A stretch of 41,050 bases of DNA from a virus. The notes under the pieces were generated by a model. It searched no databases and was not told where the DNA came from. It was given only the letters and a program-made list of their open reading frames with translations. The position numbers and the translations under genes were made by a program. Shown here in pieces: positions 31,916 to 40,103 of the stretch; position 1 is the stretch's first letter; every line of letters begins with the position of its first letter. Where the stretch lies: positions 1-41,050 of the IMG/VR virus record IMGVR_UViG_3300031722_000074. One strand, 5' to 3'.

Positions 31916-32839
31916 ATGCCAAACGAAACACCGCGCAATACCTCGGATCTGGCCCTGAAGCTTCAGGCGCACATGACAGAAAACGGAATAACTCAGGCAA
32001 GCGTTGCCAAGGCAATTGGATGCACTGGCGGAGTAATTAGCTCCTATCTCGCCGGGAAGTACAAGGGCGACGTGGCGGGTACTGAGAAGAAAATCCGTCA
32101 GTACCTGGAGCTGGAAGAGGAGCGCGCTGAAAGCGCGGTGCTCCCCATTGTCCCGGTGGTGAAGACCACGGCATGGGCCAGCGTGACCAACGCCATCAAG
32201 GTCGCGGCCCACAAGCGCGCCATCATCTCGGTGACGGGGCCTGCCGGGGTTGGCAAGACAACGGCTGTGGAAGAGTACCTGCGCAACAACACCGCCACGA
32301 TCCTCATCACGGCGCACCAGGGATACACCTCCCGCGACCTCTTCTGCGAGCTGTGCGACAGCTTGAGCGTTTCCCCTAAGGGCACGCTCCATGCTCAGCT
32401 CAAGCGCATCGTGGAAAAGCTGGAAGGGTCCGGCCGCCTCATCATCATCGACCAGGCCGAGTACCTGCCGCGCATCGCTTTGGACATGCTGCGCAGCGTG
32501 CGCGACTTCGCGAAGATCCCGATCGCCTTGGTCGGCCTACCGCGCCTCAACGAAATCATCGTGGGTGATCAGAACAACTTCGCACAGCTCTCCAGCCGCA
32601 TGCGTTTGCGCCGCAAGGTCGACCCCATGACGGCAAACGATGAAGAGATCCTCATCCACGCCTACATGGGCGATGTCCCGCAGGACGTCATCGTCGCGCT
32701 GCACAAGCATTGCCGACGCAACGCCCGCATCCTGGTGGACTTGATCGACTGGTGCCTGGATCTCAGCCGGCTCAACAAGACCGCTGTCACCGCCGACGCT
32801 GTCGCCTACGCCGCCGAAGTGAGTGGGGCCATTGCATGA
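31916..32839 (+). CDS. Mu B-like transposition ATPase (target selector)
   Basis: A 307-residue AAA+ ATPase that binds target DNA and stimulates the transposase. The N-terminal helix-turn-helix (ITQASVAKAIGCTGGVISSYL) is followed by Walker A GPAGVGKTT (K114) and Walker B LIIIDQAEYL (D179). A C-terminal helical domain ends the protein. The start MPNETPRN was chosen because AAGGAG lies 5 bases upstream; an earlier ATG overlaps the transposase stop. Same order as A-B in Mu. Confidence 0.92.
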   Translation: MPNETPRNTSDLALKLQAHMTENGITQASVAKAIGCTGGVISSYLAGKYKGDVAGTEKKIRQYLELEEERAESAVLPIVPVVKTTAWASVTNAIKVAAHKRAIISVTGPAGVGKTTAVEEYLRNNTATILITAHQGYTSRDLFCELCDSLSVSPKGTLHAQLKRIVEKLEGSGRLIIIDQAEYLPRIALDMLRSVRDFAKIPIALVGLPRLNEIIVGDQNNFAQLSSRMRLRRKVDPMTANDEEILIHAYMGDVPQDVIVALHKHCRRNARILVDLIDWCLDLSRLNKTAVTADAVAYAAEVSGAIA

Positions 32840-33075
32840 GCGCCACCCTCTCTGCCAACCGCGCCATCAGCGAGCTGGAGCTCCTGCTGGGTGAGCCAGG
32901 GCGGCCGCTGCTGCAGGCGATTCGTGCTGACCTGCGCGACAAGTCCACCCGCATCACTGTGCTACGCAACAAGGCCGCTGTGCTGGAGCGCGGGTTGCTC
33001 ACCATCCAGGCCGGAGGCCCAGCCATCTCCACGGCCCAGGGCGCTTTGCACACAGCCGCGAGGCACGAGGCATGA
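32836..33075 (+). CDS. Small helical early protein
   Basis: A 79-residue protein, almost all helix (ANRAISELELLLGEPGRPLL, then RITVLRNKAAVLERGLLTI). It lies between the B-like ATPase and gemA, overlapping both by four bases. Mu-like phages carry assorted small genes here. No family recognised. Confidence 0.65.
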   Translation: MSATLSANRAISELELLLGEPGRPLLQAIRADLRDKSTRITVLRNKAAVLERGLLTIQAGGPAISTAQGALHTAARHEA

Positions 33076-33599
33076 GCGCCAAACTCATCCACACCCTGGT
33101 CTCGCGGCTGGGCATGCCCGACGACCAGTACCGCCAGATGCTGCGCGACCGGTGCGGCGTGGAGACCTCCAGCGCTCTCACCCCCAGCCAGCAGCGCGAT
33201 CTGGCCCAGGACCTCAACGCCCTACTGCCCAAGGACAGCCGCATGCGCATCACCGGCGCTGGTGGTGCCCGCCGCCGGTTCGAGCACCTGGCCAACCGTG
33301 AGGCCCAGTACGCCACGCCCGCCCAGCTGCGCATGCTGGAGGCCACCTGGGTAGAGCGTTCTCGCAAGCCCACCCGGCAGGAGGCTCAAGACGCCCTCAA
33401 TGAGTTCCTGCTCCAGCACTTCCGGATCGGCCGCATCGAGTGGATCCTCAAGGACCAGGTCGGCAAGATCCTCAAGTCCCTGCAGCAAGTCGACCCTGCT
33501 GCCCCGACACGCGCCGCCTGGAACCGGGAGCGCCGCAAGCCAAAGCCCAGACCCAAGACCACCAAGACACCCACCACCACACCAACAGAAGGAGCCTAG
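33072..33599 (+). CDS. gemA: GemA-like regulator (Mu gp16, DUF1018)
   Basis: A 175-residue protein with the DUF1018 pattern: an N-terminal LIHTLVSRLGMPDDQYRQML followed by a conserved SALTPSQQRDL, then ATPAQLRMLEATW and a basic C-terminus with Pro/Lys/Thr-rich repeats. GemA of Mu alters host DNA topology and gene expression. The C-terminal extension (about 145-175) is unusually proline- and lysine-rich. It overlaps the upstream gene by four bases. Confidence 0.85.
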   Translation: MSAKLIHTLVSRLGMPDDQYRQMLRDRCGVETSSALTPSQQRDLAQDLNALLPKDSRMRITGAGGARRRFEHLANREAQYATPAQLRMLEATWVERSRKPTRQEAQDALNEFLLQHFRIGRIEWILKDQVGKILKSLQQVDPAAPTRAAWNRERRKPKPRPKTTKTPTTTPTEGA

Positions 33600-33600
33600 A

Positions 33601-34221
33601 ATGGCCATCACCAACGATCGTGGAGACTGGATCGACTCGCGAGGGGCGGCATGCCCTGCGAAGTTCATCCCGCCCGTCGAAAAGCGACGCGATGCCGCCG
33701 TGGAGCGCATCCACAAAATCGGCAAGCGCCTGGAAGAGCAGATGCGCAAGGCCAAGAAGGACGTGCTGGACGAGATCAGCGCCTACCTCGAATGGCTCGA
33801 CAAGAACTCCGACACCCCTCGCTCGCGCAAGGGAAACATCACGCTCACGAGCTACTCCGGCGACAAGCAGGTGGAGCTTGCGATGGACGATGTGATCAAG
33901 TTGGACGAACGTCTACAACAGGCCAAGGAGCTGGTCGATGCATACGTCGCAAGCCTGGGAGAGACCGCTCCCGAAGAGCTGACGACGCTAGCGCATACCA
34001 GCTTCGACACCGACAAATCCGGTCGCGTGAACCAAGCCCTGGTGCTGCGCCTAACGAAATACCAATTCAAGGACCCGCGCTGGCAGCGAGCCGTACAGCT
34101 AATCCGCGAATCCATGCAGGTCGTCGGAACACGGCAGTACCTGCAACTGCGGCAGCTTGTCCCCAACGTTTCAGGCGCCAAGAAATGGGAGCGCCTCCAC
34201 CTCAACTTCTCAGCGATGTAG
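33601..34221 (+). CDS. DUF3164 family protein
   Basis: A 206-residue protein with the DUF3164 pattern of Mu-like phages: N-terminal DRGDWIDSRGAACPAKFIP, long central helices with KAKKDVLDEISAYLEWLDK, GNITLTSYSGDKQVELAM and a C-terminal helical section. GGAGCC precedes the start. Function unknown; usually near gemA. Length agrees with the family. Confidence 0.82.
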   Translation: MAITNDRGDWIDSRGAACPAKFIPPVEKRRDAAVERIHKIGKRLEEQMRKAKKDVLDEISAYLEWLDKNSDTPRSRKGNITLTSYSGDKQVELAMDDVIKLDERLQQAKELVDAYVASLGETAPEELTTLAHTSFDTDKSGRVNQALVLRLTKYQFKDPRWQRAVQLIRESMQVVGTRQYLQLRQLVPNVSGAKKWERLHLNFSAM

Positions 34222-34233
34222 GAGATAAAACTC

Positions 34234-34704
34234 ATGCCCAAGATCAAGACCACCTACAAGGCCCGTGGGGTCACCGTCGAACTGGAACCGGAATCGATCG
34301 GAAAGATGACTCCGGCCTTGGTTCAGCGCGTCCTCATCACGCACCCTTCGCCGATTACACCTACCGACCTGGCTCGTGGATGCGCAGCGATCCTGAAGGA
34401 GATGAATCTCCGCGAAGCTAAGGCCAAGCGCAAAGCTTCCGACAAAACCAAGTCCGAAGCGAAGAAGGAGAAGGCCAAAGCACGCAAGGGCGGCAAGGCC
34501 AAGGTCATCGCCGAGGCCCGCGCCCCACGCAAGCGCAAGACTCCCCAGCTCGAGATGTTCCCGGATGCCCCCAACGATCGGATCAATCCCGAGAACATGG
34601 AGGAGTACTTCCCAATAGGGAACTACGAGAGCGAATACAGCAGCTGTACTGGAGAGGCCACGACACCAGCCCCCATCACCGCCAACTCCTGCGTGCTGGG
34701 ATGA
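34234..34704 (+). CDS. Lysine-rich hypothetical protein
   Basis: A 156-residue protein. The N-terminal 55 residues look folded (TTYKARGVTVELEPESIG). Residues of about 60-105 are a Lys/Ala/Arg-rich low-complexity stretch like a DNA-binding tail. The C-terminal 50 residues are acidic and polar, with two cysteines. AGGAG lies before the start. It may bind nucleic acid without sequence specificity. No family recognised. Confidence 0.6.
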   Translation: MPKIKTTYKARGVTVELEPESIGKMTPALVQRVLITHPSPITPTDLARGCAAILKEMNLREAKAKRKASDKTKSEAKKEKAKARKGGKAKVIAEARAPRKRKTPQLEMFPDAPNDRINPENMEEYFPIGNYESEYSSCTGEATTPAPITANSCVLG

Positions 34705-34868
34705 CCCTCTCGCAGTTCTGCCCATCCGTGATCATCGGATTCAGCGTGGCTGCGGCGTTGGTCTACCTGATCAAGGGCGACACCTCGCGATTCATCTACT
34801 GGATCGCGGGGGCGTCCCTCAACGCCGCCGTCACCTTCCCGCTCCCGAGGCTCCCATGGTCCAACTGA
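34701..34868 (+). CDS. Small membrane protein, possible holin partner
   Basis: A 55-residue protein with two hydrophobic segments (FCPSVIIGFSVAAALVYLI, then YWIAGASLNAAVTFPL) and a short charged loop, a form seen in small phage membrane proteins beside holin genes. It starts inside the previous stop (ATGA) and overlaps the next gene by 13 bases. It may be a second holin component or an antiholin. Confidence 0.62.
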   Translation: MTLSQFCPSVIIGFSVAAALVYLIKGDTSRFIYWIAGASLNAAVTFPLPRLPWSN

Positions 34869-35128
34869 CGATTCTCCAATGGCTGCGCGGCTTCCTTTCC
34901 GAATCGACCGGAGCAGCCAGCAACAGCCGCCTGATCGCCCTGCTCTCGAACCTTTCCGCCCTGGTGCTGGTCTTCATCGTGACCCTCACCAAATCCGACA
35001 TCCCTCCCGTGGCGCAGACCATTCTGCTGTGCGCCATGGGGGCCGGGACCCTCGGGTACCTGGGCAACAAGGTCGTCACCACGTCCACTACCACAAACGC
35101 CTCTTCAACCACTGGAGAAACCCCATGA
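34856..35128 (+). CDS. Putative holin
   Basis: A 90-residue protein with two transmembrane segments (about 25-45, LIALLSNLSALVLVFIVTL, and 52-75, AQTILLCAMGAGTLGYLG) and a Ser/Thr-rich polar tail. It directly precedes and overlaps the amidase gene, the usual place of a holin that lets the endolysin cross the inner membrane. The family is not certain. Confidence 0.68.
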   Translation: MVQLTILQWLRGFLSESTGAASNSRLIALLSNLSALVLVFIVTLTKSDIPPVAQTILLCAMGAGTLGYLGNKVVTTSTTTNASSTTGETP

Positions 35129-35703
35129 AATACCCGATCAAGATTTGCTGGGATGCTGGCCACGGAGGCCATGACACCGGAGCCATCGGTCCCACCAGCC
35201 TGCGCGAGAGCCTGGTCACGCTGTCCCTGGCCAACCGCGGTCACATCCTGGCCATGGCCGCAGGCCTGACCTCCATGCTCACCCGCGAACGCGACGACTT
35301 CATTTCCCTGGACCAGCGCGCCTCCATTGCCAATGCTGCCGGTGCCGACCTCTTCGTCAGCATCCACTGCAATGCCGTGGGCAATCCTGCGCCCAACGGC
35401 TACGAGGTCTGGACGACTCCCGGACAGACCCAGGCCGACCCATTGGCCGAGGCGATCTTCAGGAGCATCAAGGCGCAATTCCCTCGTGAGATCGGGCGCG
35501 CCGACCTGCAGGATGGAGACCACGACCGCGAGGCCAACTTCGCCGTCCTGCGCTTGACCAAGGCACCGGCAGCTCTGGCAGAAACCGGCTTCATCAGCCA
35601 TCCCGAAACAGAAGACCTGATGCGTCAAGATGCTTGGCTAGACCTGATGGCTCACGCCATCGTCGGTGGTGTCATGGCCTACCTCGATGGTCTCGACAGT
35701 TGA
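35125..35703 (+). CDS. Endolysin, N-acetylmuramoyl-L-alanine amidase (Amidase_3)
   Basis: A 192-residue zinc amidase that splits the peptide from the glycan in peptidoglycan. Zinc ligands H13 (DAGHGG), E28 (LRESL) and H81 (VSIHCNA) and catalytic E153 (LAETGF) are all present, in the spacing of the Amidase_3 family. There is no signal peptide, so export depends on the holin. It is coupled to the holin gene by a four-base overlap. Confidence 0.9.
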   Translation: MKYPIKICWDAGHGGHDTGAIGPTSLRESLVTLSLANRGHILAMAAGLTSMLTRERDDFISLDQRASIANAAGADLFVSIHCNAVGNPAPNGYEVWTTPGQTQADPLAEAIFRSIKAQFPREIGRADLQDGDHDREANFAVLRLTKAPAALAETGFISHPETEDLMRQDAWLDLMAHAIVGGVMAYLDGLDS

Positions 35704-35887
35704 GCCGACGGCACAGGGGGATCTCAGCTACTGCTGGACCCTCCTGTGCCCCGGCTGCCCGCTGGGACTCGTGACGCACTTCGGTACCCACGAGTCCGCC
35801 CACTCCCTGCGCGATGGCCTCCAAGCGCAGGGCCTTGCTCCCAACGGATGCACCATCCGACAAGCCACGAAAGACGACCTCCCATGA
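35687..35887 (+). CDS. Small hypothetical protein in the lysis cluster
   Basis: A 66-residue protein with three cysteines in its first third (YCWTLLCPGCPLG) and a THESAHSLRDGLQ segment. It overlaps the amidase end by 17 bases, and its stop overlaps the next start (ATGA). There is no good ribosome-binding site, so translation is probably coupled. Function unknown. Confidence 0.55.
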   Translation: MVSTVEPTAQGDLSYCWTLLCPGCPLGLVTHFGTHESAHSLRDGLQAQGLAPNGCTIRQATKDDLP

Positions 35888-36534
35888 GCCAACCCATGAC
35901 ACCCTCCCAACACCTCACCGCCGCTGGAGTGCTCGCCATCCTGATCGGGATCGGATTTGCCTCCGGGTACCACACCGCACAGAACGCATCCGCGAGCGAT
36001 GGCGATGCACGCCTGGACACCGCCCGCAAGGCTCTCAAGGATTCGCAGCACAACCTCGATTCGACCAGGTCCGAGGTCATCCGCCAGCAGCACGCCGACT
36101 CCATTCACTGGGTCGCCTACGTGAGCCAAGTGCGCGCCGAAGGCCACGACTCGCTCCAGGCTGCCCTGCGCCGCCTGTCCGTGCGCCGCGGTACCGAGGT
36201 CTCCCAGCGCATCCCCGACAGCGCACTCCGCACCCCGTTTCCCGGCGACATCCCCAGCAACCGCGACAGCGCCTGCACCGTGGACCTGCCTTGCTCCTAC
36301 GCCGCCAACCTGCTCGCCAGCGACAGCCTGCAAGCTACCCGCATCGACTCGCTCACTGGCGCCTCTGCGGTGGCCGTGGCGGCGTGCTCGACGGCGGTCC
36401 TAGGCGAGCGCGTGCGCGGCGATTCCCTGGCCACCTTGCCGCCCCGCAGGGCCTCGTTGACAGAGATGGCGCTTCCCACCGTCCTGGGTGCTGCAGCCAT
36501 GGCCATCATCATGGCAATCGCAGGCGCCCTGTGA
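35884..36534 (+). CDS. Spanin-like envelope protein
   Basis: A 216-residue protein with an N-terminal membrane segment (about 12-28, AAGVLAILIGIGFASGY), a helical charged region (about 42-105) and a C-terminal hydrophobic helix (about 197-216). Two membrane anchors around a coiled region just after the endolysin suggest a role in disrupting the outer membrane. The layout is not a classic Rz/Rz1 pair, and no lipobox was seen. Start and stop overlap the neighbours by four bases. Confidence 0.55.
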   Translation: MSQPMTPSQHLTAAGVLAILIGIGFASGYHTAQNASASDGDARLDTARKALKDSQHNLDSTRSEVIRQQHADSIHWVAYVSQVRAEGHDSLQAALRRLSVRRGTEVSQRIPDSALRTPFPGDIPSNRDSACTVDLPCSYAANLLASDSLQATRIDSLTGASAVAVAACSTAVLGERVRGDSLATLPPRRASLTEMALPTVLGAAAMAIIMAIAGAL

Positions 36535-36719
36535 CGGCGCCCCTCTACCGCTGCAACGGTGCCAGCAAGCTTTGTCCAAGCACGTGCCTCCATCGGGACC
36601 CGCATGCGCACCAAGAGAGCCTCCATGCCTCGAAGGATTGCAGGCCGGGGAAGTGCGGAGGCGTGAAGGTCTCTTGCAGGCCGGTTGAAACGCACAGCCA
36701 TGGCGCTACCACCCTTTGA
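36531..36719 (+). CDS. Small Cys/His-rich protein
   Basis: A 62-residue protein starting at GTG that overlaps the upstream stop (GTGA). It has six cysteines (8, 15, 19, 37, 42, 49) and clustered histidines (21, 25, 27), as in zinc-binding domains. No signal peptide. The next gene starts inside it. Function unknown; similar small Cys/His proteins are common in phage early operons. Confidence 0.6.
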   Translation: MTAPLYRCNGASKLCPSTCLHRDPHAHQESLHASKDCRPGKCGGVKVSCRPVETHSHGATTL

Positions 36720-37173
36720 AGCGCGGGTGCGACGTCTCGCGTCGGAGCTCTTCGCTCCCGACCCGCCGCCTCGCCCCGAGGTCAAGGCCGACAGGGCCTG
36801 GATCGATACGGGGAGAGGCGGCATCTGGGCGACCCACGATGGAGACAAGCTCACCCGCCTGACGATCCTCGCGCACAAGTACCGCCTCTACGCTCAAATC
36901 CAAATCCTCGACACCAGCCTGCGAATCCTCCTCATGCCCCGCAGTGCCGACCCGCAGGATCCCGCATTCCATCCCGGCCTGGGGGATCTCGTCGCGCGCG
37001 CCTATGCAGCGGCAGGAGCCACAGCCCCGCAAGCGGATATGCTGTGGCTAGAGGCTCGCAAACTCCTGGAGGCGACAGCGCCCATCCTCGAAAGCCTGGC
37101 CTCGCGCACCGACGACGAATCAGATGCCCTCGCCAAAACCCGATCAATCCTGGAAAGGACCCGCACCAAATGA
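36700..37173 (+). CDS. Hypothetical early-operon protein
   Basis: A 157-residue protein (ALPPFEARVRRLASELFAP, DRAWIDTGRGGIWATHDG, HKYRLYAQIQILDTSLRILL). Mixed alpha/beta, with no motif recognised. The ATG at 36700 is preferred; an in-frame TTG at 36685 is also possible. It overlaps the previous gene by 20 bases. Confidence 0.6.
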   Translation: MALPPFEARVRRLASELFAPDPPPRPEVKADRAWIDTGRGGIWATHDGDKLTRLTILAHKYRLYAQIQILDTSLRILLMPRSADPQDPAFHPGLGDLVARAYAAAGATAPQADMLWLEARKLLEATAPILESLASRTDDESDALAKTRSILERTRTK

Positions 37174-37370
37174 CCACCGCACCAACCATCCAACGAGACA
37201 GCCTGGGCGTCTACAAGTGGAGCCGCACCGTGCCCGTCCCTGACTCCATGTACCCCCGCACCGAGGTCCACTCCAGCGGCACGTTCGCCGGTCGTCTCGT
37301 CGACGCACCGGCAGAGGCGCTTCGTCGCGGAATCCTGGCATCAGACGGATGGACGCTGGGGCACGCATGA
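37170..37370 (+). CDS. Small hypothetical protein
   Basis: A 66-residue protein with Arg/Ser/Thr-rich beta-forming sequence (SLGVYKWSRTVPVPDSMYP, GTFAGRLVDAPAEALRRGIL). Both ends overlap neighbours (ATGA). No family recognised. Confidence 0.58.
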   Translation: MTTAPTIQRDSLGVYKWSRTVPVPDSMYPRTEVHSSGTFAGRLVDAPAEALRRGILASDGWTLGHA

Positions 37371-37588
37371 TGCACGTCGCCCAGATGCTCCTCATCCATT
37401 CCCTCGGCGGCCCCCGCGCCGTCGGGCCGCTCCTGGATCCGCCGGTCGAGACCTGCGTGGTCTACCGGTGGGCCAGCGGCCACAAGCACATCCCATCCGA
37501 CCGACTCAATCAGCTGCGCAACCTGCAGCGCACCTGCGGCAAGACCTGGGCACCATCCTACACCGCTACCCAGAAAGACCTGCCATGA
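37367..37588 (+). CDS. Small protein with helix-turn-helix-like layout
   Basis: A 73-residue protein. IHSLGGPRAVGPLLD, ETCVVYRWASGHKHIPSDRL and LNQLRNLQR suggest a helix-turn-helix like that of YdaS/Cro-type small regulators. It is coupled to both neighbours. Possibly a regulator within the early operon; the fold is inferred by pattern only. Confidence 0.52.
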   Translation: MMHVAQMLLIHSLGGPRAVGPLLDPPVETCVVYRWASGHKHIPSDRLNQLRNLQRTCGKTWAPSYTATQKDLP

Positions 37589-37821
37589 ACCTGATCCGCC
37601 TGGGCGTGAGCCCGATCACAGGAAACGTGTATGCTGGACGCCGAATCAAGAACGGATGCTGGGGAGCCAACAAGGAGGATGTGACCCCGGACTTTCTGGC
37701 CTGCGTGATCGAAAAGTTCCATCCACTGCCAGGACAATCCGACATGACAGCCGTGATCCTGGACAAAGACGGATGCCCGGCAGCAGAGATCCGCCTGAAG
37801 CTGCTGGGTGGCAACGGATGA
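37585..37821 (+). CDS. Conserved small phage protein
   Basis: A 78-residue protein starting MNLIRLGVSPITGNVYAGR, a pattern often seen in small phage proteins, followed by a DVTPDFLACVIEKF helix and a TAVILDKDGCPAAEI strand. Coupled to both neighbours. Function unknown. Confidence 0.62.
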   Translation: MNLIRLGVSPITGNVYAGRRIKNGCWGANKEDVTPDFLACVIEKFHPLPGQSDMTAVILDKDGCPAAEIRLKLLGGNG

Positions 37822-38066
37822 GCGGCACCATTCGGCAGTCCCGCGCCTGGGTCATCTACAGCATCATGGACAAGCCGACGCTGTACACGCGCCACGCGCT
37901 GGTCCGAGCATGGAAACGCACGCCAAAAATCCCGTTTTTTTTCGACTGGGGAAGCGGCCACGTCTACATGCGCCTGCACCCATCCGATCCAACCCGAACC
38001 TACGAACAAATCCACACCATGCGCGAGCTGCTGGAGCGCGCCAGAAGAGACGGAGTGAAGGCATGA
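37818..38066 (+). CDS. Small hypothetical protein
   Basis: An 82-residue basic protein (RQSRAWVIYSIMDKPTLYTR, KIPFFFDWGSGHVYMRLH, EQIHTMRELLERARR). Alpha/beta, no recognised motif. Coupled by four-base overlaps on both sides. Confidence 0.58.
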   Translation: MSGTIRQSRAWVIYSIMDKPTLYTRHALVRAWKRTPKIPFFFDWGSGHVYMRLHPSDPTRTYEQIHTMRELLERARRDGVKA

Positions 38067-38371
38067 AAAAAGCACCAATGAACATCGAATGTAAGGTCGG
38101 AGACCTGGTTGCTTGGGAGAGTCAGGCGGCCGGTTCCTGGCGCACCAAGATCGGTCGTATCGTCTCTATTCCGCACCCCAATGCAGACCAGCGCACCAGC
38201 GCAAGTAAGGTCCGCATCAAGGTCCTGGCATCCTATCCGGTCTCCACCGAGAAGGACATCGGCAAGGCAAAGGGAGTCATCCGCGCCAAGACCACTCAGG
38301 CCGAAGGCCGAGCGTCCATCAAGCAGATGCGCACCCCGAGCGCTGCCGAGCGGAAGGCGATACTCCTGTGA
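38063..38371 (+). CDS. Small hypothetical protein with SH3-like start
   Basis: A 102-residue basic protein. The opening IECKVGDLVAWESQAAG and GRIVSI pattern resembles small beta-barrel (hypervariable SH3-like) DNA-binding or anti-restriction proteins, and the C-terminus is Lys/Arg-rich. Coupled to both neighbours. The function is uncertain. Confidence 0.55.
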   Translation: MKKAPMNIECKVGDLVAWESQAAGSWRTKIGRIVSIPHPNADQRTSASKVRIKVLASYPVSTEKDIGKAKGVIRAKTTQAEGRASIKQMRTPSAAERKAILL

Positions 38372-39039
38372 AAGAGCGCCCCATCATCTTCAATAGCCAG
38401 ATGGTCCGATCCCTTCTAGATGGCCGCAAGACGCAGACGCGGAGGATTGTAAAACCACAACCCCCAGATGGGTGGAATTGGTGCGGGTGGCAAATCGAAG
38501 GGAGCAATCGAAAACTCGATGGATCAGCCAATTGGTCGAAAGAGGCGACAGGAAGCCCGGTCACAACAGGCCGGCACTCTGTCAAATGCCCCTATGGCCA
38601 GACCGGCGACCGCCTATGGGTGCGCGAGACGTGGTCAAGCGACGACGGCAAGACGGCCTATTACCGGGCGGATGGCGAGACGCACAATGCGGGCCTTCCG
38701 TGGCGCCCCTCCATCCACATGCCCCGGTGGGCCTCACGGATCACCTTGGAGATCACCGGCGTGCGCATCGAGCGCCTGCAGGATATCACCGAAGAGGCCG
38801 CATGGTCAGAAGGATGCATTCCCGGAGATCCAACGGATAACGGAGGATACTTCCCTGCAGAGGAACCAGATCCGAAAGGCAATGGATCACTCGGGTGGGA
38901 TTGTGCACGCGATTGGTTCGCTGATCTGTGGGACAGCATCTACGGGGGAGACCCGGCGAAGCGCTGGGATGCCAACCCCTGGGTCTGGGTAGCCGGGTTC
39001 GATGTAGTGACTCCGCGCATGGGAAAGGATGCCGATTGA
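38368..39039 (+). CDS. ASCH-like phage protein
   Basis: A 223-residue protein. KERPIIFNSQMVRSLLDGRK followed by TQTRRIVKPQPP is the signature of phage ASCH-like proteins, a PUA-related fold thought to bind RNA or nucleotides. The core also has CPYGQTGDRLWVRETW and RASRI-type WASRITLEITGVRIE, ending PWVWVAGFDVV. The start is GTG inside the previous stop (GTGA). The role in the phage is unknown. Confidence 0.75.
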   Translation: MKERPIIFNSQMVRSLLDGRKTQTRRIVKPQPPDGWNWCGWQIEGSNRKLDGSANWSKEATGSPVTTGRHSVKCPYGQTGDRLWVRETWSSDDGKTAYYRADGETHNAGLPWRPSIHMPRWASRITLEITGVRIERLQDITEEAAWSEGCIPGDPTDNGGYFPAEEPDPKGNGSLGWDCARDWFADLWDSIYGGDPAKRWDANPWVWVAGFDVVTPRMGKDAD

Positions 39040-39452
39040 TGAACGCCAAACACATCCCCTCAATCCTTGCCCCCAAGCACACTGGAATGATGGTTGAAGG
39101 TCTCCGAGTCCTGCGCCGGAGCTTCGCTGGTTCCCACTTCATGCGGAAGGAGATGGCTGATCATCTGGAGGAAGTTGCCCGCAGGTTCTACGCAGGGAAA
39201 GTGTCAATCGTCGATGAGTTCCTCCAGCTGTACCGGATTGGTACAAAGCATCGAGATGACCGCGTCCAGCTGGAGCAAGACGGTGGCGTCGAAACCGAGT
39301 GGGATGCCATGAACGAAGCGATCATCCATGCTCGCAACTACATCGAAAGTGATCGCAAGGAAAAGCGGGAATGGAAAGGGTGGACCCTGGACGAATTCGA
39401 CGCTGCCTGCGAGCGCCTCGATAAAATCCGCGCAGAAAGAACGAAGGCATGA
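39039..39452 (+). CDS. Hypothetical helical protein
   Basis: A 137-residue protein, mostly alpha-helical and charged (MMVEGLRVLRRSFAGSHFM, KEMADHLEEVARRFYAG, EFDAACERLDKIRAE). The start overlaps the ASCH-like stop (TGATG). No family recognised. Confidence 0.6.
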   Translation: MNAKHIPSILAPKHTGMMVEGLRVLRRSFAGSHFMRKEMADHLEEVARRFYAGKVSIVDEFLQLYRIGTKHRDDRVQLEQDGGVETEWDAMNEAIIHARNYIESDRKEKREWKGWTLDEFDAACERLDKIRAERTKA

Positions 39453-39625
39453 GCCGCCGCGCACCGATCTGCAAGCGATGCAGGACGCGACCGGCTACGG
39501 GGCCGGACAGGGAGCGCGACCTGGTATGGCGACTCACCATCTGCGACGAGTGCCGAATGGGCTACATGGTCGCTGATGTGGCAAGCATCCTGGATCACGC
39601 CAAGATCAAGAAGGATGTGGAATGA
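39449..39625 (+). CDS. Small zinc-ribbon-like protein
   Basis: A 58-residue protein with C8-x2-C11 (ICKRCR) and C32-x2-C35 (ICDECR), the spacing of a small zinc ribbon, followed by a helical tail. It overlaps both neighbours (ATGA). It may bind nucleic acid or a partner protein. Function unknown. Confidence 0.62.
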   Translation: MSRRAPICKRCRTRPATGPDRERDLVWRLTICDECRMGYMVADVASILDHAKIKKDVE

Positions 39626-39781
39626 TGGAATGGACGCATATCGTTCCGTTGAATGATCTGATCGAGCATTGTGAGGATTCCACAGAATGCCCCTGCAATC
39701 CTGAGGATCGATCCCTTCTACATGCTGGTGATTCACTCCGCAATGGATCGCCGGGAATGCTTCGAAGGAGGTATCTTGTGA
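39622..39781 (+). pseudogene. Small conserved phage protein with an internal frameshift
   Basis: The start MEWTHIVPLNDLIEHCEDS and ECPCNPE match a common small phage protein in which H-x-VP-x-x-DL-x-x-H and C-x-C are followed by an (I/V)-H-x-x-x-D-x-RE motif. Here that motif (VIHSAMDRRECFEGG) is present, but in the +1 frame, about 20 bases after the C-x-C. Its stop (39779-39781) overlaps the GTG start of the next gene, the usual coupling. The zero frame instead stays open into the next gene. It is either a real frameshift mutation, a sequencing error or programmed slippage near 39705-39715. Confidence 0.6.
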
Positions 39782-40026
39782 ATATGAAATGGACCGATCA
39801 AAGGCCGACCGCAAGCGGATTTTACTACTGGCAGAACAGCGAGCTACGAAGCATTTCACCTTTTGCTCTGCGAGTTGTGGACGTATCGAAGTACAAGAAT
39901 CGAGATGGCTATCGTTGCGCCACGCTCACGGAAAATGGCAATACCTGTTCTCCTGTTTTCAGCTGTGATCTTGGGAATGAGCCTATTGGATGGTGGGCAG
40001 GACCTCTGCCTAATCCGATTGATTAG
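39778..40026 (+). CDS. Last gene of the early/lysis operon, hypothetical
   Basis: An 82-residue protein. AAGGAGG (39765-39771) lies 6 bases before the GTG start, which overlaps the stop of the frameshifted upstream gene. The sequence (MKWTDQRPTASGFYYWQNS, CSPVFSCDLGNEPIGWWAGP) is aromatic-rich with beta-strand character, a pattern of small phage DUF551-like proteins. The strong terminator follows 43 bases later. Confidence 0.62.
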   Translation: MNMKWTDQRPTASGFYYWQNSELRSISPFALRVVDVSKYKNRDGYRCATLTENGNTCSPVFSCDLGNEPIGWWAGPLPNPID

Positions 40027-40068
40027 AAGGATTTGATCCGGATCGCTGGATTCATTCTGAGATTCATC

Positions 40069-40103
40069 ACAGAAAAGCCACCTTCACCGGGTGGCTTTTC
40101 TGT
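40069..40103 (+). terminator. Strong hairpin terminator of the rightward operon
   Basis: ACAGAAAAGCCACC (40069-40082) and GGTGGCTTTTCTGT (40090-40103) pair perfectly over 14 bp with a 7-base loop, and the right arm is T-rich. It ends rightward transcription before the prophage right end. Confidence 0.85.
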
